Assembly: GCF_020520425.1 (NCBI RefSeq)
Contig: NC_079487.1
Span: 109,526,141 to 109,590,140, forward strand
From: Spinacia oleracea
Taxonomy: Eukaryota > Streptophyta > Magnoliopsida > Caryophyllales > Amaranthaceae
Direction: 5' to 3'
Length of the DNA: 64,000 bases
A program made the position numbers and the translations under genes. How positions within the stretch are numbered: the stretch's first letter is position 1; each line of letters opens with the position of its first letter. Shown in pieces: positions 12,917-23,974 of this stretch. Under the pieces are notes generated by a model. That model had not been told where the DNA came from, did no database searches, and worked only from the letters and a program-made list of their open reading frames with translations.

Positions 12917-12924
12917 TTTTTATA
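12917..12924 (-). promoter_or_regulatory. TATA box of the TFIIA gamma gene
   Basis: On the minus strand the sequence reads ccaaggTATAAAAAcaccc, a strong plant TATA context, about 490 bases upstream of the ATG. The start site would be near 12890, leaving a leader long enough to hold the 5'-UTR intron suggested by the acceptor near 12436. Confidence 0.55.
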
Positions 12925-12929
12925 CCTTG

Positions 12930-14819
12930 GAATTTCTGGATTTGGTGGTTATACAGCGTTGACCGACTTCTTTTTAATTATACGATAATGCCCTTGATGG
13001 GTTTACTGTTTTGATATGGGCATACCGCATATGGCTCCTCTCTTGGATGGATCCGTAAATGCGAGCCATGAGCCAAACGGCACCTACAAAGATAAAATTT
13101 ATTTTTTTCACCCGTTTCAACAAGGTTATTGTTCTTGCAACATTCAGGTATAAAATTAAAAAATAGTGAGAAAATAGAAAACTTCAGTAATGAAAGTTTT
13201 CCTAAACTTAATTTCAAAACAACGATCCTTCGTTTGGGAGTGAGCTTGAAGAATAGTCGGGGATCAAAATATCAGATGAGTCAGATGTGTGCCTTTGTTT
13301 GAGAGAAAATGCTCGCAAATACTCAAATAGTTGTGGAGATCACAAGTTCAACTCTTCCTGTCTTCTGGGGAGGTTTAGCCACCTAAATATACATCTCCAT
13401 ATTTCATTAAACGAGTTTTTTATGAAATGCCCCGAGTTTTCAATAAATTAATCAAATAACCCTTCCGTTTCAATAACTCATAAAATACCCCTATTTCAAT
13501 ACTTAATACCCAAAAACCTCATCTTATCTCTCATTCCTTCCTAAATGTGCATACCCTCAACTCCTCAAGCTAGTATTCTGTTTCACAAATCTATGTATTA
13601 GTGTACTAACCAAAATAATGTCAAATGATCAACAACTTACAACAAGTGATGCATATGAACATAAGTTCCATAAATCTAGAAAGATCAATAGATCATGATA
13701 ATAAGTAGTCATGAAAGACTTTGAAAACTTTCAAAAATATAATTTTGCCATAAAAATCTTTCCACAATTTTATAGGAGGATATCCATAAAATAAATATGC
13801 CAGGCGTTCCATAAAATAATTTTACCATCTCAACCTTACTTATCCACCATGTATTTAACGGAGTATTAAAACACTCCTTTTAATTTTTCAAACATATTTA
13901 GCGATATTATATAAAGATTGTATACTCAATCCATTATAATTACCAACACCATACGCAAAAATTCATCATATTTGAACATCTTCATCAACATCAATCGAAA
14001 ATCATAATTATCATAATTGAAGGACAAGAAGACTAGGGCGGTCTATTCTTATTTACCTGATTGTACTTATTTTTCCTAGGCTAATTTGCCAAAAATGACC
14101 TTTTATAGTTCAAAATTTGCGAGAAATGACCTTATAAAAAAAATTGGGTAAAGTCACGAGTAAAAATTCTTTGCGAGAGACAACTTGTTCCCACTTTTCG
14201 GCGTTAACTTTGATTTTACGTGCAGGTCACGTGTTGTCGAAGTTAGCTTATGTTCACCCTTTTCATCCACTTTTCGTCATTAACTTTCAATTTTTGTTTT
14301 TTTGTTTTTAGTTTTTATAGTTGGAAATTTTGGAGGAAAAAGGGTGAGAATAGCTGAAAAATGAAAGTACAGAGAAGTATGATGACGAGCCTGAGACAGA
14401 AAAAAATACAGAGAAGTATGATGACGAGCATGAGACAGAAAAAAAAGGGCCTATAACATTCCTGTATTGCTTGAGTTATCCTCCTTTAATAGAAGGAAAG
14501 TTCAGAACTATAATTCACAACACTATACAACTTGGAGTGACATTGTGCTCGAAATACATTAAGTACACAGTCATGGTTGACACCATATCACCCCAAGAAG
14601 CAAATAAATCAGGAATTACTGAAACAAAACTGAGGATTGCTGTGATTCTCGAAGTGATTGATGTTCATATGCATGGTGTAACACCTATATCTTCAAATGC
14701 TGTCTCGCTTAATCCAACTGTATTTGGAGAATTCCAGGGCAGATGATGGGCTCTGATATAATTTCAAGATTTCATGAAGAAACAAGAGTAAGGACATAAT
14801 TCAACTTTGGTCACCAAAT
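12930..14819. other. Intergenic, with old transposon-end sequences
   Basis: No gene was found. A stretch from about 13410 (atgaaatgccccgag ... ataaaatacccc) resembles the terminal repeat of the Mutator-like element at 27276-28771, so a degraded relative or single end lies here. From about 14080 another phrase (caaaaatgaccttttatag ... gcgagaaatgacctta) looks like a different TIR family. The small open frame at 14471-14746 overlaps the antisense of the COG7 3' UTR and is not supported as a gene. Confidence 0.4.
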
Positions 14820-17800
14820 CTATGGATCTAGATTTACACGCCGCATTTTGCAGATGAGGTTTGCTATGGGAAGGTCAAGCTGGGTGGTGGAATCTGATTT
14901 AATCAGATCTTTCAATTGATCTTTTGGGGTGGAAAGGCATGTCTGGAAGGTTGTAAGTATTGAAGGAATTGGCACTGATAAAGCGGAAAGAACATTTGCC
15001 AAATACTCTATATCAACGGAGAGTTGCTGAGCTCCACGCTCAGTAATGTATTGAATCCCTCGCAACTGCTCCACGTATATTGCAGTGGCACCCTCCGCAA
15101 CCTTGAAAGGTTTAGACATATTAATCAGCACAATTAAGCAGGGATGAAAAGGGGAACAATACTTAAATTGATTTAAAATTACCTTAAACATCCATTCAGT
15201 GGCAAAGAACTGGGCTTCATCTGCATTGGCATCATCACTAGAAATACCTTCTGCAAGGGGCTCCAATTGCTGGGGCAAGGTAAGGAGATATTCACCAATA
15301 CTAGTGATATACGATTGAGGGTATGAGCTGAAGCTCGGGAGAGGAAACGCGCTAGTCTCCTCTGCAGATGCCCATATCGGCATGCGTGACACATCACTGA
15401 GACGCTGTCGTACCTTTGATATCAGGACATCATATACAAGCTCATTAACAGTTTCTTCAAATGTGGAAACTCTATGAGATGCGAGTGGAAGTGCATGGAA
15501 CCGAGGGTCTTTAGACTGGCACAAGAATGACAAGTAGCTTTCGTAAGTAAGTTTATTATACACAAAAAAAAAGATAATAAAGCATCATTTTGAAGATACC
15601 AATGGAAACAAGACAAAGCACTGGACAGAAAATATAAATCTAATGCAATAAAACCCCTAAATTTTGAATATACCCTCAAACAGTAGCAAAAGATATTCCA
15701 AACACCCATCAGCAAAAAGAGCTAAAGATCATAAAGACCAATTCATAAGTGACGATCTGATGCCCCAAGACCTCTTTTCATTTCCTAGTATCTTCCAACG
15801 TAATTGAGCTAATAAACCAACCTACACTTTTGGTTTGAAACTTTTCAGTAGTTTCACACAATATTATCAGTTGAGACAACATTCAAACAGATAATCATCA
15901 GACGACGACTATCTTTCGTAGTAGCCATAGAAGACTCGACCCAAGCAATTCTTATGCCCACCCCATGTCTTTCTTGATAATAGGTTTTCAATCTTTTCAT
16001 ATAACTTTCAAACAACCACTCTCTCCTTGGATTAAATAAATACTATAGCATATTTTAATTTGAAAAAAGTATGATGAATTTGAAATAACTATACTTGCCT
16101 GCTCCAGAAGACTAACTAGCTTTCGAGCCTTTTCAGGAGCATCAGCTAATCGCACGGTAGCCATATCCAGTGCAGCTCCTCCAGCTAAATTTACACTCAC
16201 ATTTCCGTCATCAATGGATAATTGTCTCTGATTTTGGTCCTCACCAAATGCTGATACAGGTAGACTTGTACTTAACCTAGAAAGAGTAGCTCTCAGTGAA
16301 GCTTCAAAGACAGAGGATCTGCTTGTTAGACAATCAGCAACAGTAAGAATCTGCAAAGCCCCTTGTACCATGGACCATTCTTCCTCGTTCGTAATTAGGT
16401 CAGCTTTCCGAGGATTATGAGTTCCTTCCTTCTTGTCAGATCCAGAATCTCTCTTTATAATGTCAGATGTATTATCTACTCCACATACGGCTCTTAGTGA
16501 TTTCAATGTCTCATTAAGCATGGAAATGTACTGCAACATTATGTCATCGAGGGCAACAATTAGCTCATCTGCCTCAGAACCACCAGTAAAATTGATACAC
16601 CTCTCAACTGCAGCTTCAAGAAGCAAAATAACTTGAGGAACAGACTCCTCCATCCTCCTAACAGTTTCACTAAGTTCTATTCCTTGAGCACCTACTCCAC
16701 GAGCAACAGCTCCTCTAAGATCTAACTTCCCAATCTCAGAAGCAAGGATGGTGCGCTCCATTTGCCCGTATCTGTAACACAAGGTTTTAATTATCAATTA
16801 GAAAATAAGACTGAGGGTACAAGCTTCAATACAATGATTGGGAAGATATATGCAGTATAAGAGTAACAATTAACAAAAAAACCAGTCAAAAGAACCTGGC
16901 ATGCACTACGGACTACGTAGCTATACCTCAATCAATTGACACAAAATGTTGAAAGCAAGAAAAAGAGACTCGTTTTAGAAATTCAAAGCCTGCTTACTTC
17001 TTTTTAAACGTCTCAAAAGGAGAGTAAACTGCTTTCATTGTATCAAGTAGTACTTGCATCGCAGATTCTGAAAAAAGATGTTGAATGTTTCTTGCAAAAG
17101 TGTTCGTCACATTATGCAGTTCAATCATTGCATCAAGATGTTTGCTGTGAATCTTTCCTTTGGGCATATCACCAGATAACAAATCCAATGTCCCTGAAGA
17201 TGTGAATTAGACAAATTAAGTTACTTTGACTCGTTTGTTTACTTGAAGTACCTACGTCGAATTTTTGGTTGCTCCATGTATAAAAACATACATCAACCCA
17301 TGTCGGGTAGACTTGACAATTCGGTAAGGATTTGAAAGTGTTACTTGACACTTTGATTCTCATACAGACACCTTAATTAGCTTGATCAACATAAGTGTAC
17401 AGAAAAACTACAAAAAGAGATGGAAGGTGAAGGAGAAAGTTAAGCAACAAATGGGCTGAGATACAGATTGTGACTAAGAACTGACAACGAAGCAAAACTA
17501 AAAATGTGCGTTTAAGTATTTGTAATCTAAAAAGACAAGCAATAGTGTTTTAGAATCAGGAAGATGTTCAGTGTTCACTGAAGGCTGTGTCTCTGTACTC
17601 ATGTTCAATTGGTCAGGGTCTGTGTCAAACTGTAACTTTTTTTGTCTAAGCACGTCTATTCTCTGGATGCACACCCATAATCATGTCTGAATAACATAGG
17701 AGACAAAGATTACCATACAACAAAGAAGACACAAGTTATAAATTGCAGTTAAAAAAATAGACCCTGTATTCAGACATGAAGGTAGATAGTCTTTAAACAT

Positions 17801-20800
17801 CCTAATATGAAGGGGCTAACACTGTTAATGTGTAAGAGGAACTGTAGACTTATTTCTAGCACATTATTGCTAATGGAACACCACAGTAGGATACAAGTTC
17901 CCAGTTAGTAAATCAATGAGGAACAGCAGTTATCTCGTCTCGGAAAGTTACTTTCTAAGTAAAAGCATTAGGAAGTTGCTACTCAAACAAAACTCAAGCA
18001 AGACTTCCTTCATAGTCGTCAAGCCGTCTTTTCATCCTCCAATACAACTTTATTGGCTGGCACTGGCAATTTCCAAACAAAGATGAGGAGCTATCTATGC
18101 AGAACATGTATTTGATATAAATAGGGGTCACGGGACACGCTAAGAGTCTAAGATGCATTTTATATTACCTCGCCAATATTTCACATAAGCAGCCCATCAG
18201 AACTAAACTATATCATGTATTTAAGTCATGAATTTTCGTTCCTGCTACTATACTCAGAGCTCCAGAGGAACGGAACTTGAAAATATTATCATTAGACCTG
18301 TTAAATTCTTTTAAAATTTTACATTTTTACAATACAATATTTGATGTTCGGACGGAAAAAAAGGCCCCAAGTATAAACTAGAACTAAAAAACTGCAAACA
18401 GTCTAAATCTAAATTTAAGGAATAGAAGGAGCATATATTAAATGAAGCTTGAAGGATGAATAAAATGCAACCTTTAGCCAATGCTTTTGTTTCAGGAACA
18501 GCATCTCCAGTTGCAAGGTTGATGCGAGAAATGAAGCTTGAATTAACCGCTAGCATTGTCTCAATTAACAACTTCGGTACCAGTGTTTTATAATCATCAG
18601 GGAAGGCAATCATGCACCTGCGAAGTAACAGAATAATTTATATGGGACGAGAAATTCTGGTATAGAGAAAAGATATAATAAAAATGATAATGTTGAAACA
18701 ATTGCTCAACTAAGCAAAAAAAAAATCACAATAGGTGCTCGGTTGTATACTCGTGTGATAGTTCTCACTGGGATCAGTGGTAAGTGAAGATCTAAGCTCA
18801 CGGTAAAGAACTATATTATACATACAATCTAATAATCGGGAACTAATTCTCAGAGAATTGAATATTACGACGGTCAAGGACTCAAGTGAGATAGTACAAA
18901 GATGAAAAAGAACAATGACTTTTGGAGTTGTGTAAAAATAAAAAACACGTCATCAGACAGCATTACAAAAGATGACAAAACTAAGAAAGCAAAAGAAATT
19001 TGGCCTTGCATGTTTTTTCTTAGGGAATCTGCATAAACAGAAGCATGGTACAAGATTGAGAAAGGACACAACAATGAAATTATGAATTTACCATTTCCAT
19101 TCTTGCTCAAGACAGAGTAGCAGTTCATCATAAAAGCTTGGCAACCATGTGGAAAAAGAAACGGATGAATGATTTGATTGGAACTCATTTGTATTTGCTG
19201 AATGGTTTGTTTGGAACTTGGTGGTTCGCTGCCTGGACTCGAATTCATCCCAAAGTTGCTTTATGGATTTGAGGTGAACCTTAGTATAGTACACTTCTAA
19301 GGACTGGAATCTACCAATTCGCACAAGAATTCCTCGCATCTCCTGAGCAACATCAACCTGTATAATAGAAACAGAGAAGTATATGAGACGCGAGGTGGCA
19401 AGGTGCATAATAGGAGCAGATAATTGAAAACATATGAAGATACTTTACTTTACGATTAGACAGAGCATCCATCAATCGAGGCTGAACCATCGCGTCCAGT
19501 CTGTCCTCTAAGACCTCAAGTTGCTTCCTCACATTAGCAAATTCAGCAACCTAAAAAGTAATTACACGTAAAACAAAAAATATCTTATGTCCAGCATGAC
19601 TAGAACATATCCACAATTAGTAGGAGCTGCTTGAAGTCATACCTCTCCTACTGCAGACAGGCAGTGCCTCATGCTGGCTAACGTTTCCGCAGCCCGTGGA
19701 AGATCACCACTGGCGAAAACATCCTCCACAGTTGAGCTCAATTGGGTCAACCCAGCAGCATCCTATAAAATACACCAAACTTGCCTTGTTAAAGACTTGG
19801 CACTTCCTCAGTTTCTCAGACTCACCAACCAAATCATAAAGAACCTATCAATAAAGTCTAACCTGCAATGTCTTGTATGCAGCTTCCATCCTATATTTGA
19901 CAGTATCAACTTTTGCAAGAGCTGCAATAGAGTCTGCAGCAGAGCCTTCTGCCTGAAGAGAGTTAAGACTAAATAAAAAGGGCTGATGATTAAGCGACGA
20001 TTCTAATGAAGAAAGATATACACAGAGACACAGTGTTTCAAGTAATTAGCAAGATCTATGAAAGACCTACTATGGTCCCTTCACTTCAATGGTAGGATAA
20101 ATTTCTTGCACCACTCTCAGGCTATTGCTTAAATTCCATGACCTGAAGAAGATAGCCACTCTAGTTTGGGGCAACAACAAGAAAAAACACCATTTCGACC
20201 AAGATTTTAAGGTAGAGAGTCCGTTCAATGATTTCTGAACTAGTTAATAGAAATTAGAATTGCATACTCATAAAGAGGTCCCATTTATTATAAGCTATAT
20301 GACCCCACTGAACTCCTCGGTGATTAAAGAATTTTCTCCAGAGACAGTTGGACAGTTTTAACAGAAAACTGCCTGTCACCCTTAGAAACACCCAAACATA
20401 TCCCAAACTTCCCGCTCACCAAAAAACAATCCTGGCCTCCTCTTTCTTCGTCAACATAGGAAACACTAGTATTCATTCTTTCAAAGAATAACATTAGTTA
20501 GCATTTGATCATGGGCAGTGGCTCTTATTTCTTCACTTACTATGTTTTTATTAATTACTTCACTTCCATTTGATTTGGTCTCTGCATTAGTTGCCGAGTG
20601 GCAGTTGTCACTCACTTTTTGGGAGGCATGACATAGGTCTTCAAACATTGATCTATAGATCAAGACTCATTGATTTTAATTCATAGGGAAAGTTTGAAGT
20701 GTAGAGTGGCATTCCAAAAATGGCTGTAACCGGAAAGCTTCAATTAATAGGCAGCTGATCATTCACACATTGATGATTACCCTTTTTCTAAATGCACGTA

Positions 20801-21810
20801 AATCTAATGTTCTTGAGTTGTATTTTCTCGGATTCCAATTCGACCACAGATGCCATGTGCAAGCCTATTTATCAACAATATCCTTTTTCCAACAAATTCA
20901 AAAAGTGTAGTTGCAGGTTCTATTATCTACCTAGGAGGCTAGGATTGCAGCTTCTCGCCCCATTTTAATCATCACTTACTTCACTCATCATGATTTAAAT
21001 AGTCTCACCATGTCAACTACAATTCGATATGGTATGTGTCTAGCTAATTGCACCATATCCAATTCAGCTCTCATTTTCATCAATTTACACTTGTCGAAAT
21101 GTTGGCGCAAATTCACCTCAATCTTCCATAGCGCTCAACATTACACTATGTTCAAGCACTTTAATCATCATGATTCAAATAGTCTCACCAGATCAACTGC
21201 AATTCGACCCGGTCTGAGTCTAGCTAATTGCACCATATCCAATTCAGCTCTCATTTTCATCAATTTAACACTTCTCCAAATGTTGGCGCAAATTCACCTC
21301 AATCTTCCATAGCGCCAAACATTACACTATGATCAAGCACTTCTTCACACTCTCGAGTTATCTAAAACCTAAAATCTAAGTGTACTTGCATTTATTTCAC
21401 ATCCATCAATTTTGTCAGTAAATTAAAATATGCATGTCTAAGTATTGCAAAAATCTAAGTCATAAAAGTTTAATGTAAATTATCCCAAAATCACCGAAAT
21501 AGAAAAAAAACTATAAAAAAAAAACCTGCTTGATCTTGGTAAGGATGGTGGAGATGGAAGAGCGGAGAGAAACGGCGTCGTCGCGAATGCGGATGACATC
21601 ACGAGTGGCACGTGGAACACGGAGAATGGAGGCAGAACTTTGTTCTTCAAGAGAAGCGGAGATCTCTTCAGACATCAATTGAAGCTTCATTTCCAGATCT
21701 ACTAAGTGTTTCTCCAAAGCATCTGCCGGGTGACGAGCTTTCACGGCGTTGTTTATCCATTTCTTCGCGTCGAATTTCTCGTCGGAAAATGATCCCAAAT
21801 CTACCATCAT
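14820..21810 (-). CDS. COG7: Conserved oligomeric Golgi complex subunit 7
   Basis: Ten exons on the minus strand join in frame to 830 residues: 21810-21526, 19952-19863, 19762-19643, 19550-19449, 19357-19092, 18617-18472, 17193-16998, 16771-16099, 15515-15183 and 15101-14820. The start MMVDLGSFSDEKFDAKKW and the blocks RVPRATRDVIRIRDDAVSL, SFYDELLLCLEQEWKW, VARGVGAQGIELSETVRRME, DIMLQYISMLNETLKSLR and AQFFATEWMFK match plant COG7 (about 836 residues in Arabidopsis). COG7 belongs to lobe B of the COG tether, needed for retrograde vesicle traffic within the Golgi and for cell-wall glycan processing. Nine introns are present. Intron 8 has a GC donor (exon CAG followed by gcaagt at 16098), the rest are GT-AG. 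There is no internal stop or frameshift, so the gene looks functional. Confidence 0.95.
20988..21347. repeat. Two-copy 180-bp tandem duplication in COG7 intron 1
   Basis: The phrase agtctcacca begins at 21001 and again at 21181. Both copies continue through cacccatatcc-like text, ctctcattttcatcaattt and ttggcgcaaattcacctcaa, with few substitutions. The period is 180 bp. It is intronic and no function is evident. Confidence 0.85.
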
Positions 21811-22026
21811 TTTTGCAGAACTATAATTGATTGAGTGATCAAAATATGTGGAAATGTAGGTTGGTGAATGAGTGTGAGTTCATCTGAGAGGGATTTGAAT
21901 CTGTGGAAATAGGAAATTGGAAAATGAAGGGTTTTTTAGCTGGTGAGAAATGAAGGTTTAGAACAAGGTAGGTAAATCCGGTAACACAGACACTTGAAGA
22001 AGATCTGGAAAAAAAAAAAATTACTA
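21811..22026 (-). promoter_or_regulatory. COG7 5' leader and proximal promoter
   Basis: This stretch lies between the COG7 ATG and a Stowaway MITE that sits only about 215 bases upstream of the start codon, so the MITE is within the likely promoter. No clear TATA box was seen. Confidence 0.4.
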
Positions 22027-22353
22027 CTCCCTCCGTCCCGGAATACTTGACCTGTTTTTCTTATCGGGCCGTCCCTTAATACTTGACCTGTTTCTAAAAA
22101 TAGAAATATTCTAACAATATTATATTATTTCTCACTCCACCCCTATTAACCCACCTACCCCCTACTCCATACAAAAAATAATTAAAAATTCAACCCCTAC
22201 TCTCCCCCACCCCACCCATTTACACATTTCCCACTAACTACATTAAAATAATACCCCACTATCAACTACTACTTATTAAATTAAATAAGTCAATTCAAGA
22301 CCCTTAAACTCTGTGCCGGTCAAACCGGGTCGAGTATTCCGGGACGGAGGGAG
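22027..22353. mobile_element. Stowaway MITE in the COG7 promoter region
   Basis: Long inverted ends (ctccctccgtcccggaat and the complement attccgggacggagggag) are flanked by TA (22025-22026, 22354-22355). The next bases acttgacc / gggtcgag also pair. It is 327 bp long and well preserved, so a fairly recent copy. Confidence 0.9.
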
Positions 22354-22420
22354 TACTCCATACAACAATCAAAGGGAAAAGACTAGTCCAATACTCCAAT
22401 TCCGTCAATTAGTAAAACAT

Positions 22421-23512
22421 ACACCCGGTCACGCAACCGGGTCAAAACTACGTCGTTTTGATAGCTTTTACCAGAATTTTTTTTTTTAAAAAAAAATAAA
22501 TTGAAAAAGAAACAAAAACTACTTTCCGGATTTTTTGGGTATCTTTTGGAAGTTAAATTAGGATAAATATTTAAATCTTAAAAACTGTCAAATAAAAAGT
22601 GAATAAAAAAGGAAAGATTTAGGGAATCAAATACAAACCTCGTTGATGTCGTCAACACAAAACCAAAATAAAGAACATATTCATCTCCCGAAAATCGCAA
22701 ATTAGGTAACACAATTGCTCAAATTCGTAAATTTAATCTTCATCTATTCAAGTAAGTGTGTATTGATATATTATTTTAGTTTGGTTTTTGTATTTTTCTT
22801 TGGTTATTTACAACTAAACCCTAGCTTTTTTGTTTTTTGGGGTTCGCAGAAGAAAATGGATTTCCTTTTCAAAAAAGAACATGTGCTTTTATTCCTAGTT
22901 ATGTGCTTGTAATTGTAATTATGTACTTTTATGGGTAGTAATGTTTTTTTTGTCGTAGTTATGTGCTTATAGTTATAATCACAAGGTATCTACTTGGAAG
23001 TGACTAACTATGATATCAATTGGTAATTTGAGAAGGATTTTGTCCTTAAATGTTATTTTCCACAATTTTGCGTAATTCCGTGCTTTAACTAGTAATCTGA
23101 TTTGCGATGGGTGGTTGTTCTCTAATGTAGTTCATGGTTTGGAATTAAGAGTTTGGATTTGTTAATAGTCTGTCAAATAATGTGCTTTTAGTTGGAATGA
23201 CGTACTTTTATATATAGTTATGTACTTTTAGTTGGAATGATGTACTTTTATATAAAGCAAATGAATTATTTAAGTAAGGTAACTTTCTTACAGAGTATAT
23301 TATATTATGAAGGATTTATAATTGATAATAAAGAATCTTTGACTTTTTTATTTAATAAAAGTAACTGATTGTTTTTGTAAAGTAACCATCATATGCGGGG
23401 TGTTGGCGGGAAGGTAGTTATGTGATTTTAATTTTTTTTTTTGGCAAAAAATATCAAAACGACGTAGTTTTAACCCGGTTGCGTGTAGAGCTACACGCAA
23501 CCGGGTGCACCT
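22421..23512. mobile_element. Non-autonomous TIR element with palindromic end
   Basis: The left end (caaccgggtcaaaactacg, then tcgttttgat) is matched in inverse near 23453-23485 (atcaaaacgacgtagtttt, aacccggttg). At the right end, 23473-23506 is a palindrome with 16-base perfect arms (acccggttgcgtgtag) around two bases. The interior has no coding region but repeats a tagttatgtactttta-like phrase about seven times between 22880 and 23240. The superfamily could not be assigned and no clear target duplication was seen. Confidence 0.6.
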
Positions 23513-23974
23513 AATAATTTGCGCCAATTCCGTATGTTGATCGATTGACTCATAACGTTTGGTTCGCGACTTTTGGTAGTAGTTATTGATTTGGAATCCG
23601 GAATGAAACAATGGTGGTATGAGGTTGGAACTTGATTCTTGATATCATGTGTTTGGTTAAAGTCGGGAATGAATATGTTTTTTTTGTTTGATAACTAAAG
23701 ATTTGGAATGAGCCATACCCAACTTCCCCTAGATTTCTAAACCCCGTACCATGTGGATTTGAGGTATGGGTTTAGAAAATGAAATTTTATAAACTAAACA
23801 CAGGGTATGAGTTTTGCTCATAACAAATCCATACCTCATACCAAAAATATGTGAAACAAACACTGCTTAGTTCCTAACACAAAATAATTGTTGTTTAGAG
23901 TTGGTGTACAATAAATGTTGCAAAAAAAAGTTACTTTAAAGTGCTTAAAAAAGTTACTTTTAAAAGGGGTAGAT
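23513..23974. repeat. Possible degraded MITE and LTR flank
   Basis: ggtatgaggt (23616-23625) is inverted at 23833-23842, with partly complementary text between, suggesting an old hAT-like MITE, but the ends are not defined. The last 18 bases (23957-23974) are a copy of the polypurine tract of the Ty3 element that starts at 23975. Confidence 0.4.

Noticed and set aside
14471-14746. 91-codon plus-strand open frame
   Set aside because: Runs antisense into the COG7 3' UTR, has no recognisable domain, and the copied fragment at 8210 does not preserve it.
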